DNA from: Siderastrea radians
Lineage: Eukaryota; Cnidaria; Anthozoa; Scleractinia; Rhizangiidae
NCBI GenBank assembly: GCA_964017195.1
Contig: OZ024890.1
Coordinates: forward strand, 24,117,201-24,181,200
DNA: 64,000 nt
Direction of reading: 5' to 3'
Position 1 is the first letter of the stretch. Each line of letters begins with the position of its first letter. Below are positions 21,519 to 32,231 of the stretch, in pieces. The notes under the pieces were generated by a model. That model saw only the letters and a program-made list of their open reading frames with translations, made no database searches and was not told where the DNA came from. Position numbers and translations under genes: made by a program.

Positions 21519-22415
21519 CTGTTTCGCATGTCTGTCGTGTTGGGGTCCGTCAGCTGTTTCTTACTCTTGCTTTTTTTCTTGTCGATACGGGTTGAGTTTG
21601 TTGTTGTTATGTTCACAGATTTGTTGCAGTATCCTAAATTGTAGTTAATGAATAAATAAATCATAAATCCTGTAATAATAAGCTCTCCCTTCTAAAAGAA
21701 AAGCCCACATAACGCTACATGAAAGTTTTTTGAATAAATATAGAGAGCCCCGAGCCAAACATACACTCAGAATTTTATAGATGAGACAAAAGGTCGAGGA
21801 AAAGAAATTCACGCAAACGAAGTAATGTCGCGAATCGCCCGCCGGTGTAATATTGTGCGAACACGGTGAAAGTCTAGGTATAAACTGTGGAATACGCCGT
21901 CACATCGAAAGCGTTTCTGAGAGAAGTGGCTTGCTTAACCCCAAACGCGGTGAAAGGCTCAAGAAATTATAGCTAATTATGTAAGACTTAGGGAGCTCGC
22001 TACGCCGTACGCCAAGAGAAATTAATTGAAGTATAAAAAAGTTTATATATTATTAGGAGCTGGCTACGCGGTACGCGGAAAGAGATAAATTGAAATGTAC
22101 GAGGGATGTTAGGAGCTGGCTACACAGTAAAAAGAACAAGCAATACACAGTAAGGTTTGTTATGGTCGATTAAGCTCGGTTGTTTATATTTTCACGCGAT
22201 ATGTAGCCGAGTAATTCAAAGAAATTTCGAGTAACATCCTCGTTTATAGAACGAGGAATACACGGTGATGTTCTGTTATCCACTAGTTTTAATACAGGAA
22301 CTTCAAATAATATTCTTTTAGCGGAAGTTTAAGTGGGCAACGTTTATAGTACGAGGAATACACGGTAAATGTTTTCCTATTTTCTGCTTACCGCGTACAA
22401 CGTACCAAGTTGAAT

Positions 22416-23648
22416 CACAGGTAACCAAAGCGTAATATGAGAGTTTGTATGGAGCTGAAATTCGATCGAAAATAATCGGCGGTTTTCCGCCGAAAATACA
22501 TTAAATTCGAAATAAAGTTTAAAAAAACCTTACCTTTTGTGTGTTTGCTGTGTTTTTATCGCTTTTCCGAGCTTCCAGAGGCCGTTTTGGGCGATTTTCT
22601 GCTTAACGGTCGACGCGACGGCATGTCACGTACTAAAGAGAGCTAAAGGTAGGAAAACGGGAATTCAAATTTGCCAAACGACATTGGAGGTCCCGATCAA
22701 AATGCCCGCTAAAAATCAATTCAATCCATAGTCAGCGCTTTCAAACCACAACACATTACAAAAAGGATAAATCTCCTACCTTTCTATGTGATTCAATCGT
22801 CAATTAGTTTATCTCTCGAAGTACAGCACTGCATTAAAACCGAACTAACTTTTCGAAATCGCCGCCATCACAGGCTTGTAAGGAAAAGAGGGTTAAAACT
22901 AACGGTCAAGCCTGGGACAAAGCGCCAAATTTCGCTCCACCGGGGGACGACATGAGTGACTTCTATGTCGCCAAATGCCAAACTCACCCCCTCTCCGGTA
23001 AATCAAGTGTTGTACCGCTCAAGTTTCGGCGGGAAATCGCGCGCGGGTCGCATTCAGGTATAAAACTTGACTTACCGGAGAAAGGGTGAGTTTGGCATTT
23101 GGCGACATAGAAGTCACTCAAGTCGTCCCCCGGTGGAGCGAAATTTGGCGCTTTGTCCCAGGCTTGACCGTTAGTTTTGACCCTCTTTTCCTTACAAGCC
23201 TCTGACGGCGGCGATTTCGAAAAGTTAGTTCGTTTTTAATGCAGGGCTGCACTTCGAGAGATAAACTAATTGACGATTGAATCACATAGAAAGGTAGGAG
23301 ATTTATCCTTTTTGAAATGTGTTGTGGTTTTAAAGCGCTGACTTTAGATTGAATCGATTTTTAGCGGGTATTTTGATCGGGACCTCGAGTGTCGGTTGGC
23401 AATTTTGAATTCCCGTTTTCCTACCTTTACCTCTCTTTACATGCCGTCGCATCGACCGTTAAGCAGAAAATCGCCCAAAACGGCCTCCGGAAGCTCGGAA
23501 AAGCGATAAAAACACAGCAAACACACAACAGGTAAGGTTTTTTAAACTTTATTTCGATTTTAATGTATTTTCGGCGGAAAACCGCCGATTATTTTCGATC
23601 GAATTTCAGCTCCATACAAACTCTCATATTACGCTTTGGTTACCTGTG
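22416..23648. mobile_element. Long palindromic MITE, CACAGG ends, 7-bp TSD
   Basis: Two arms of about 600 bp (22416 to about 23019 and about 23056 to 23648) are near-perfect inverted copies around a short spacer. The ends read CACAGGTAACCAAAGCG and its complement. Flanks are GTTGAAT (22409-22415) and GTTGAAC (23649-23655), a 7-bp target duplication with one mismatch. The ends and the duplication length match the palindrome at 40275-42011, so the two form one family. Confidence 0.8.
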
Positions 23649-23889
23649 GTTGAACAAAAATAATTTCTGCGTATCGCGGAGCCGGCTTGGCGGCGACACA
23701 GAAAATAGTTCATGTGAAGGGGTACATATTATGCAGTTAAGCCGAAATCTGTTGGGACTTATACATGTATGTGCACAAGACAACCGAGCGAAGTATCTCT
23801 TAGGTGTGTGAGGAAATGTGTATCTTACCGTACATGTAATGTTAGCACAAACGGCAAATAAATATTCGCTCACCAGTCGACGATCCCGC

Positions 23890-24174
23890 TCAGATATGGT
23901 TGCTGATGTTTTTCTTCCTGATGACTGGAACTGATCCTGGTTTTAAATATTTCCTTGTACCTTTCTTATAAAATGCTTGAGTAAAACATTCAGCCCGTAA
24001 AAATGCACAGAGCAAGCAGTGTCCAACAGGATTGAAGTCCTTCCGGTGCACGCAAACGAAGCTTTTCCACTTAAAATAGACGTACCCACTCGTCGGTGAA
24101 CTGTGAATGGAAATTTCCGATTCATCGATGCTTTCTTTGCCGTAATCTTCAACAACAGAGCGCCGACCACGCAT
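23890..24174 (-). pseudogene. Decayed THAP-domain frame in TTAA element 3
   Basis: From an ATG at 24174 the minus strand encodes 94 residues starting MRGRRSVVEDYGKES. FKWKSFVCVHRKDFNP contains the invariant THAP Trp and the FNP motif, RAECFTQAFYKKGTRKY follows, and GSVPVI stands at the AVPTIF-box position. The zinc ligands are damaged: the first two cysteines read S and Y, and the C-x2-H step reads CAFL. The frame is open but the domain is unlikely to fold around zinc. Confidence 0.6.
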
Positions 24175-24656
24175 ACTGCAGCTCAAAATCGAAGAAACGA
24201 ATCTTGCGAACCCTCACACCTCTTCGAATGCATAAGAAAGTAGCCACATTTGTTTTGTTGCGTTGAGACCTACGTCACTTCCTCTCTGGGCCAACTCGGC
24301 CCAACTCGTCCCGGTCATTTTTGAATTGAGTAATGGCATTACATGCAGTTAAAATAATTGGACTTCCCGTACGAATTTCGAGTTAAAAACTTGCACGGTG
24401 AGTAATATGTACTTATATTTTCGAAATATGGAGAGAACAAAAAATTCATATTTTTGATCATAGTAGCACTTTAAAGAAGAACAAAAACACGCCGGGCCAG
24501 CATGAGGCCTGAAGCGGCACTTTAGGAATAACTTTTGTGTTTTTAATCCAGTGGAGCTCAAACTTTGCAACGTAACAGAGTTCTCAATAGCAAACAATCG
24601 TATGATTTTTTTTTTCAATTTTAACGGTTTTTGGCGGGAAAATGACGTCATACAAA

Positions 24657-24966
24657 TGACGTCAAAATTTTATTTTCACCTGATGACTGACTCATTGAGC
24701 GATTTCAAAAGGATATGATTAGACGAATTCGAATATGAAAAAATAATTGAAAAAACTTTATCGGTTCAAAAGATACGACAATCTGAATTTTGAATTTCCC
24801 GCCATTTTGTTACTATATTTAGAACTTTTTCAAATTTCAAAATGCAATATCTTTTGAACCGATAAAGCTTTTTCAATTATTTTTTCACATTTGAATTTGT
24901 CTCAACATATTCTTTCCAAATCGTGTACTAGTTTAGTCACACGGTGAAAATAAAATTTTGACGTCA
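24657..24966. repeat. Imperfect palindrome ending in TGACGTCA
   Basis: Arms 24657-24785 and about 24825-24966 are inverted copies, each starting with TGACGTCAAAATTTTATTTT. The centre holds AATTTGAATTTCCCGCC-like sequence. It has the look of a small fold-back MITE. I could not assign a target duplication. Confidence 0.7.
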
Positions 24967-24984
24967 TCTGTTAAAGTCATATGG

Positions 24985-25925
24985 TCAGCAGAAAAGAAAT
25001 AGCGGGGGATTGATATTCTTTTTGTTTAGTTCGAAAGGAGCTGCTATTCAGAGGAGATGAGTTATTCGAGGCAAAGTTTACAGTGTTTCCGAAGCAATCA
25101 TTTTAAAACGTTATTCCAAAGACAGAGAGGGTGGCGGACTCGGAGAATTATGCGAGAAAGGCGATTACTGGAGGAAACAGACCATCTGCGCCAATGCTGT
25201 TGTCGACGCTGTAACGAAAGAGATCTGACCCAATTTCAGCTGCGCTCTTATGTACGCTTGCGTGGGTTCCTCCGTCCCCATTTATATGGTCTCGGTTACC
25301 TGAGACACCCCCCCCCCCCCCCCCCGAGTTACCCTCGGCGAGACGAGGACCATCAAGTCGTCTTGGGGAGGCGAGACAACTCGAAAGGGGGGGGGAGTTG
25401 TTGCATCTCGGCAGGTAGTTTATCCCTGGCAGACGGGACAACTTTTTTGCGTACCGCGTGTCGTGTAAAGTCCGTTTTTGGGTTAAAACGGCTAATTGGC
25501 GAAATGTATATCGAAGAAATAATATTTCAGCAAACAGAGGCTACAGTGTTGGATCAACGAAAAATCGGAAGGAAAAGGGCGTCCTGAGGTCGTGAATATC
25601 AACGCAAGATTGGCAGCCGGGCCAACTTCTTATCATATGAACGCTCGGTAAAGTTGTCTCGGGGGCAGGGCTATCTTGGGTACCCGAGCCAGCATATAAA
25701 TGAGGCCTCACTATACTCGGCTATTTTCTCCATTTGCTTTTCTACGTGAATAGTTTAATACCTAGTGCAACGAGATATAGCGCTTGGTTGCAGGTAACAC
25801 ATGCATCAACGCCGTCAAAAACGTGAGCACGCTGTGTCACGTTTGAAATCACGTGTGCGCGCGCTCAAATTTTATACAGGTTTGGACGGTTTAAAACAAA
25901 ACTTCCCCAAAACCCAACTTTGCCA
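24985..25925 (-). promoter_or_regulatory. Duplicate of IRG gene 5' flank (unit 1)
   Basis: This segment is paralogous to 43605-44105, which lies directly upstream of the IRG P-loop exon. Shared words include GGTCAGCAGAAA, AATTATGCGAGA, AAGAGATCTG and GCATCAACGCCGTCAAAAAC. It is interrupted by a 433-bp insertion at 25273. No exon 1 is found to its left; TTAA elements and a palindrome lie there instead. The 176-codon frame at 25057-25587 crosses the insertion and is not treated as a gene. Confidence 0.6.
25273..25705. mobile_element. 433-bp TIR element with empty paralogous site
   Basis: The inserted DNA has inverted ends of the type CCCATTTATATGGTCTCGG and is flanked by CCTC on both sides (25269-25272 and 25706-25709). 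The paralogous IRG flank near 43880 reads GGTTCCTCACTATAC straight through, which marks the boundaries. The insert includes an 18-C run near 25308-25325. Confidence 0.7.
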
Positions 25926-26184
25926 GGGTATCCCGTTCTTTCACTGGTGCCCATCGGTATACCAATGTGGTGCTTTGGTTTAGCCCTCAACATTCAAACT
26001 GATGTGACTCGGTAACTGAGTAATGTCTGTTTCCTCCACACAATGACCACCTCCTTGAAGATTCGGAAAAAAATTGGTCCATTACGGGCCGACCAATGCA
26101 TTCCACAATTTCTGTATAGCATGAAGTGACAAGGGGAGTTATCTTAATACTTGAATTAATTTTGCTACATTGGAGGGGTGACAC

Positions 26185-27385
26185 ACCCTGCGAGCAGAGG
26201 CCCTTCGATCTTCCTAGATAAGTCGGGAAGAGGAAGGGACCTCTACCAGCCGCCGCGACTTTCTTTGATTTGCCGCTCATCCACCGAAACGGATGAGTCA
26301 GTCCGGTTTGAAACCTGTTTTTCCCGTTTTTGCTCAGTGCGCATGTGCCTTGTTAGAAATTGGTGACTAAATACGCGCCCACGGTACGTTCGGTGCGCTC
26401 GTGAAGTTCACAGCAGCGGACGTTTCTGTTTCGAAAGATGTCTTCGATAAAGCCGTGAAAAGTGCACTGGGAAGAGTGAATACTCATGGAATAAGCAATC
26501 TCACACAACACCAGTCGAAGGCCTTGCTTTATTATTTTCTGTGTGGTAAAGATTCTTTTGTCTGTTTGCCAACCGGCGATGGCAAATCGCTAATTTACTA
26601 ACTGGAACAAAAGAATCTGGTTTGCGGTTGCTTTCGGACCAAAAAATTTTACTTTTGGATTGAGCGGGAATCGATGCGAAGGGCTACGCGAATGAGCACT
26701 TTAACGCTTATTTTTATGGCGAAATGACATTTATCTTGGTCAACGGCGAGACAAGCAAACGGCAAGAGAAACAATTATTTGCCGACTCGTGGCCGGTAAT
26801 TTTGAAGACGAAACGGTCTCAGTACAAAATATAATTTACCGCATGACGGCCGAGAAGTTTAAATACGAAACAAACTCGACACAAATGCGTTTTGTGGAAT
26901 GAAAGCCGAGAATGTTGAGGACGAAAGAGTCTCAACACGAAAATACTTCTGAATGACAGGGGCAAAAAGAGGGACAAAACAAAATAAATATCTCGAAGAC
27001 CAAGATTTCTATGCGAGCTTTCCGTGACTCGCTAATTGGAAATCACTGGACTGTAACAACATGTTGACAGTCGACAAATCGCAGTTTCTTGATCAGCAAA
27101 AATATTTCGAGGCTGACAAGTTTTCAAACTGTGACATAAATTCGAACAGAATTATTCTCAGCCTTACGGTTTAATTAAAGCTTTCCTCAACTCTCTCGTG
27201 TTTAATACGACCGAAGTCAGAATAGTTTGTTGTGGACGCGGCTGTCATTCAGTAAGCGACGCCGACAAGGCTCGGTTACATTTGAATTTAGCGCATGCTC
27301 AACAGGGAAAGTCGCGGCGGCTGGCAGAGGTCCCTTCCTCTTCCCGACTTATCTAGGAAGATCGAAGGGCCTCTGCTCGCAGGGT
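26185..27385. mobile_element. TIR element with long ends and RecQ fragment
   Basis: Ends of about 75-80 bp are inverted copies starting ACCCTGCGAGCAGAGGCC. Flanks are AGGGGTGACAC (26174-26184) and AGGGGTGACAG (27386-27396), a target duplication of about 10 bp, in the size range of Mutator-like elements. The flanking DNA on both sides is related to 61780-62050, where the insert is absent. Inside the left end is the 5' part of a RecQ-like helicase. Confidence 0.75.
26401..26601 (+). pseudogene. RecQ-like helicase N-terminal fragment (inside TIR element)
   Basis: The frame encodes NLTQHQSKALLYYFLCGKD and FVCLPTGDGKSLIY, that is motif 0 and the Walker A (GxGKS) of a RecQ-type superfamily 2 helicase, and then stops. 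The DEAH motif, the second RecA domain and the RQC domain are all missing. The intact protein would unwind DNA with ATP. This copy lies about 215 bp inside the left TIR and is the 5' remnant of a gene carried by the transposon. No convincing ATG was identified; the open frame extends slightly upstream. Confidence 0.7.
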
Positions 27386-27396
27386 AGGGGTGACAG

Positions 27397-28208
27397 TGAG
27401 CGTCATTATATTTCCCTGAGTCTGGAAAAATTATCGAAACATTCTTCTAATGGTGAAAACGAAGTAAATATGTGACTTCCCTTTTTTCACATAAAACGGC
27501 TAAACTCAAAAATTCAATGTGCAGTGTCACTAAAATTTTCTGCAACAAGGCTAACGTACCCTAATGCCTTTTTTGATATGGCAAGCAATTCTACAGGCTA
27601 ATTGGAGTACTCTGATTGGCTATTTCTCGGTCGGGATTTGCAGTACGGACCATTACCAACGAGACGGTCTGTATACATATATTTCGCTTGCTGCCACTTC
27701 CTCCTGGAAAATTTAAATCGCGAAACCAAAATCTAAAAAACTTTAGGATTCTAGTTCAAAGCGAAAAAAAATCTTGAAAAAGATTGAATTCCAAAGACTT
27801 AGTATAGGTGACCAGGAATACGAACATTTACTGGGCAAGTTTTATAATCCCGAAGCTGGGGAGATAAACTTTCCGACTTATACAATTAGCGAGCGCCAGA
27901 AACAAATTCAGAGTTTTATTATAAGATTCCTGACCAAAGAACGGTTAACAATACTGACAAATCAATGACTGACATGAACACTCTCCTCCGTTATATGGAG
28001 GCGATTAAAATGAAAAAATTTCCTTGAAAGCATACCAAACAAAAAATCAACTTTTTACTAATGATTAATTACTTATATTGCACCTTTTAGCATATATAAT
28101 GTCAAAGGCGCATTACAGCATGAGAACTAAGTAAAATAAATTTAAACGAAATTTAACACGAATCGCAATTTCTTCTCTCGTGTCCCATCTACGACCCTCG
28201 CCGTTTAA
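27397..28208. other. Duplicated non-coding flank, no gene
   Basis: Parts resemble 62000-62340 (for example CGAAACATTCTTCTAATG and GTACCCTAATGCC). A 64-codon frame at 27774-27968 has no recognisable domain and is left as unproven. Confidence 0.4.
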
Positions 28209-28490
28209 GACATAAAGAAGAAACGTCAGCATTTTGATTGCCTAGACGATACGTCGAAGATTCTCTTCCTTTTCAAAAATCTTGATCCTTTTTTTATCTG
28301 TAGACTCACGGCTGCTAATATTCATTCTTGCAGGAACTATAGAAAGACGTATGTCACTTAATTTGAGAAAATTAGATTGTTGTTTATTCAGTTTTCTTTT
28401 TCGTATTATATTGTCGATTTTTATCTTTATGTTGTAATAATTATTGTATTTTGTTTAATACCATGTACTCGTTTGCGAAAACCGAAATGA

Positions 28491-28536
28491 ATTGTTGTTG
28501 TTGTTGCTGTTGTTGTTGTTGTTGTTGTTGTTGTTG
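28491..28536 (+). repeat. GTT trinucleotide microsatellite
   Basis: A run of TTG/GTT triplets with one GCT interruption follows AAAACCGAAATGAA. The same sequence with fewer triplets is at about 48750-48777 in copy B, so the array differs in length between duplicates. It may be the 3' tail of an old LINE. Confidence 0.85.
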
Positions 28537-28865
28537 CTTTCTCACAAAACATTACTGTGTAATCTTGTTTTACAGATATGAAAGCTTGGTAGGAATGGTT
28601 GCCGAGAATTAATCTTTAACAAAAAGAAACCGTTCATCAGTAGGCACTAGTTTTGAAGGAGAAAGTCGTTCAATACACCATCCATCAAAGAAAACAAAGG
28701 GAGAGTTCATGAAACCAAGGAACTGATACATGTAACTTTTAAGGATATATTGAATCTCAGTGAATCAAATTAGAGAGATGAACATCTTTGGGGTATTTTT
28801 CAAGTTATTTATTCCACGTGACATGTTTGAAACATTTCTCTTTAAATTAGAAATATTATTATTAG

Positions 28866-29056
28866 TACTAGTACGTAGGTAGGTAAGGTCGCACGAGAGC
28901 AAAGGAGGCCCACACAGCCGGAGCTTACTGGCTGAGAGTATTCTTACTCCCCCCCCCCCCCCTGGTTGAAATGCTAGTCCATCCGTATGTCGCAGCATGT
29001 CGCCGGTACCCATTTACACACCTGGGTGGAGAAACCACTACACCACCTCGCCCCTA
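28866..29056 (-). repeat. tRNA-related SINE, copy A
   Basis: The block runs from TAGGTAGGTAAGGTCGCAC to CCACTACACCACCTCGCCCC, which in reverse reads as a tRNA-like head with an A-box (GTGGTGTAGTGG). It is flanked by AGTACTAGTA on both sides. The related insertion in copy B is at 49585-49905. A C14 run sits inside. Confidence 0.6.
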
Positions 29057-30299
29057 TAAGTACTAGTAATATTATTATAAATATTTGACCTCACTGAGCT
29101 ATCTTCTACGTAGCGTCCACGTTTTGCTTATTAGCAGGTGGCTCAGAGGCTCTAACAATTAAGTTGGAATTGTTTCTTTTCATTCTACAAGGTGGTTTGG
29201 GTGTCTCGTTGTCTAAGTTTCTCCAGTTGTAGTAGGCACACTGTTCTGGTACTCTTTTTAGCGATCGATTCATCCAAGCCGAATAAAAAAAAACTTTGGC
29301 GTGGTCCATTCTATATCCGTTTTTGAGATTTTATCTGGACAATTCTCGTATCCGTTATAGAATTCTTGGATTCGTTTTGTTGACCTTGTATTTAAGAAAT
29401 ATTAGCTGATAAAGTGATGCTTTATAGGACCATTTTTATGATCACACGTCCTGCCTAACAGAGCCTCGAGGCCTGCGGTGCGTTTTTCATCTGTTCAGTT
29501 TCACGGTGAATGCGGTGATTTGATTAGCTCTTGGAAAAGAAGTGTTCCAGCGACGCCTGGCAAAATGGTTGCTTTAGAAAGTGGTGAACGTAACCCACGA
29601 CTGTTTCTGAAGTCTTATTTTGTCTATAATTGCATTCCTCCTTCCATACTGAAGGTGCTCTGCCAGGAATTCAGGTTTACACAGGTATTGATTGTTGGCT
29701 GTTAGACATAACACGAGGCAATCTTCTTCTACTCTACCACTCGACATATCGTTTGGAAATTTTTGTAATCCAGGGGTTAAATTCTTCTTAGATTTTACCG
29801 CTAAGAAACGACAGATAAAAGCTTTGTTAGTGACGCAAGGCTCCTATTCTCACAAAGGTGGTTTAATGGGGCTGTCCAGAGGGTAGCTAAATAAGAGAGT
29901 GAATAGCGGTCAGGCGAAGCTCGAGGTCATCAACGTTTATTGTAGTAAGAAAGCAGTACTTATCAATACAATGCGCGCTCATGAAAGCATCTCCAGTAAC
30001 AGCTTTGCGTGTTTCGTTAAAACCGACATGCCTTCAGGTTTAAAGGACTGGAGTTACCAAAATTTAACTCCTTTGAAGTACTCAAAGAAGCGGCTGTTTT
30101 GAAGACCAAGCACGTAGAGCAAAAAAGGACACTAACATTTCAGACTACCAAAGACCGTTCTTTTCGTTTTAACAGCTAAAAACCTTTCGCTAACTGAAAC
30201 GTATTAGGATAACTAGCTGATTATATATGTGAGTGAATATTTTGTGAAACTAGTTTTAACGTTTGTTAATAGAAACTTAAGGATTTACAGGCACCACAG

Positions 30300-31150
30300 C
30301 CAAAGTAAGTGTACTGTTAAAAATCTGCTTATACGACTAAATACATTTTTAATTAATAAGTAAATATGTTTGTAACACGTTACCTAGTGAAATCTTAAGG
30401 TTACACAGCTCTTACTGGCAACACAGCCTAGGTACCTACTTTACAAAACCTACATGACGAGTAGATACCGTTTAATTGGAGTAAATACTCTTGTGACACG
30501 TTACCTAATAAAATCTCATCGTTTGACAGTTCTTACTGACAAGACAACTAAAGTAGATACCTTTTTTAAAATATATATATAAAGAGTATATATTTGTAAC
30601 AAGTTACCGTTAACAGTTCTCCGTGGCAACACAGCCATGGTTCTTACTACAAAGAGTCTACTTGATGAGTAAATATCTTTTCCTGTCTTTTTGTAACATG
30701 TTCACTAATGGATTCTCAATGTTTTACAGTTCGTACTGGCAACACCTACCAAAGTAATTACCTATACGAGTAAATATCATTTTCGTGACGACTTGCACAG
30801 GTCTTGCTGACTAAAAAGCGCGCCAAGCAATTACTTTTAATATCCTATCCTCGACGAGTACCCCAGTTGTTGTTGGCTACTTCGCCAAAGTAATTACGTC
30901 ATAAAGTCTACTCAAAGGAGTATATATCTGGATTTCTAAACGATCGAGTTACACAGTTATTGCTGACTACATGGCAGAAGCAATGACTTGCTGAAATCTA
31001 CTAGTGTGAGTAATATCCGCTGCTGGCCACATAGCCATTACGTTTCTTTAAGAATTCCACAGTTTTCATTGGTTACATGACCAAACTAATCACGTTATAT
31101 AGTCTACCTATATGAGTAATATCTGGGTTTCCTGACAAGTAAATATTTTA
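30300..31150. repeat. Degenerate tandem array 3' of intact IRG gene
   Basis: The units and order resemble those at 5440-6325, with words GTAACACGTTACCTA, ACAGTTCTTACTGAC and GAGTAAATATC spaced about 100-120 bp. The array ends a few bases from the IRG stop codon and may be part of the 3' untranslated region. Confidence 0.75.
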
Positions 31151-31158
31151 CCGCAAGC

Positions 31159-32230
31159 TTAATCAATCTCAGCCTCAATCTCGGCCATTGCTTTTTTGAT
31201 GGCTTCCCTCATGACTATCTTCGCCACTTCTTCCACATGTTTTAAAAGCTTCTTTAGAGCAAGATATGTGGTTGTAAACGACATACTGCTGGCTATGACC
31301 GAGCCTAAGATCGGAACAAAACGAGTGTAATCCTCAACAGCTGCCTCCGCAGTAAAGGCTGTCAGACAGGCAACAAGTTGCGGAATAGTCGTCAGGCTAA
31401 CTTTGCTAACTTTTTCTTGGGTGGAAAAAGGAAGCCTCTTATATTCATCCGAACCTTCCTCAGGAATACCAAACTGGGACCTGTAGAAGCTGAGCTCATT
31501 TAGTATTAGCCAGGCGTCAACACCAAAGGATAATCCGGGTAACGGAACAAGCGCAGCGGCAGCAGATGCTGAAGCAACCTTCCATATGCGCCCTTTGAGA
31601 ACCTTAACTTTTCTTTGGAAAAGATCAGGTGACGATTTTGTCAGTACTTTGCCAAGTGACAATACGAGAGTATCTCGCTGGTATGTCGTCAGTGTATCCA
31701 GAATGGCCTGGGTTAGTCGAGCAAAGTCCCATTTGTCAGGTTTGTGGTTGCTTATCAAAAATACATCTTGCTGATCTTGCTTATCTTGCTTATCTTGCTG
31801 ATCTTGCTTATCTTGCTCATCTTGCTCACTGGTCAGCGCTTTACGCAGATTTTTCGAACAGTGGCGTCGGATTCTCTCCAGCACGGCATCTTCATCAAAT
31901 CGTTGCTTTCGCCTCTCGTTTTTGACATCTTCATCAATCTTTGTGCGAATGAAAAAGAATCTCTTATCAAACGATTTACTGATTTTCCTGGCCAAATCCA
32001 GGTCATTCTTGGTAAATCGACTGGCTGTGAAGATAAGGAACGCATGGTACCTTTCCAACTTCACTTTTTGGCAGTATGTCTCCAGGTCAGGATAGTTTGG
32101 AGTCCCTATTCCTGGCAAATCCCAAAACTTTATGTTAGGATTGGTCGGGTGGTCATACGCAGTCGGATGTGCAGTGCCCTCTTCCTCTGTGACACCAACC
32201 TCTGCTGCCCCTTCATCATCTTCTTCAAGT
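31159..32230 (-). CDS. IRG-family GTPase, exon 2 (G3 to C-terminus)
   Basis: This exon encodes the last 357 residues of an interferon-inducible-GTPase family protein, joining exon 1 at 43278-43492 in phase 2 for a total of about 428 residues, normal for the family. It starts after the acceptor TTTTTCTTAG with LEEDDEGAAEVGVTE. G3 is DLPG at residues 109-112 (FWDLPGIGTP), and G4 is TKID at about 168-171 (FIRTKIDED). The C-terminal helical domain includes AAAALVPLPGLSF and ends with a Lys/Glu-rich helix. Family members bind GTP at intracellular membranes or vacuoles in cell-autonomous immunity; that role is inferred here. Oddity: a QDK/QDQ tandem insertion at residues 206-226. The open frame has no stop, unlike its paralogue at 6329-7244. 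Confidence 0.85.
31767..31834 (-). repeat. In-frame 9-bp repeat inside IRG exon 2
   Basis: Imperfect CTTATCTTG/CTGATCTTG units encode repeated Gln-Asp-Lys and Gln-Asp-Gln triplets after the G4 motif. The paralogous pseudogene has no such expansion, so it arose in this copy or was lost there. Confidence 0.85.
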
Positions 32231-32231
32231 C

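Larger units (their letters stand above)
20969..24470. mobile_element. TTAA transposon, second subfamily, carrying a palindrome
   Basis: The element begins AGTGCTACTACGATG and ends with the inverted CATAGTAGCACT. It is flanked by TTAA at 20965-20968 (shared with element 2) and 24471-24474. Length is 3502 bp. An acidic frame reads inward from the left and a decayed THAP frame reads inward from the right, the same plan as elements 1 and 2. A 1.2-kb palindrome is inserted at 22416. Subterminal GGAGCTGGCTACGC-type and GAGGAATACACGGT words are repeated between 21980 and 22370. Confidence 0.7.
28209..30240. repeat. IRG 3' flank, duplicated segment copy A
   Basis: Segments of this flank recur at 45923-49060 (copy B) and 62733-64000 (copy C). 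Diagnostic blocks are GTATGTCACTTAA at 28349, AGATATGAAAGCTTGG at about 28575, ACCGTTCATCAGTAGGCACT, and CAGAGCCTCGAGGCCTGCGG at 29459. It is non-coding and lies 3' of the tandem array and IRG exon 2. Confidence 0.75.

Noticed and set aside
25057..25587. A 176-codon Arg/Cys-rich protein
   Set aside because: The frame crosses the boundary of a 433-bp insertion and a C18 run, and its left half is the duplicated IRG 5' flank, where the frame is not kept in the paralogue.
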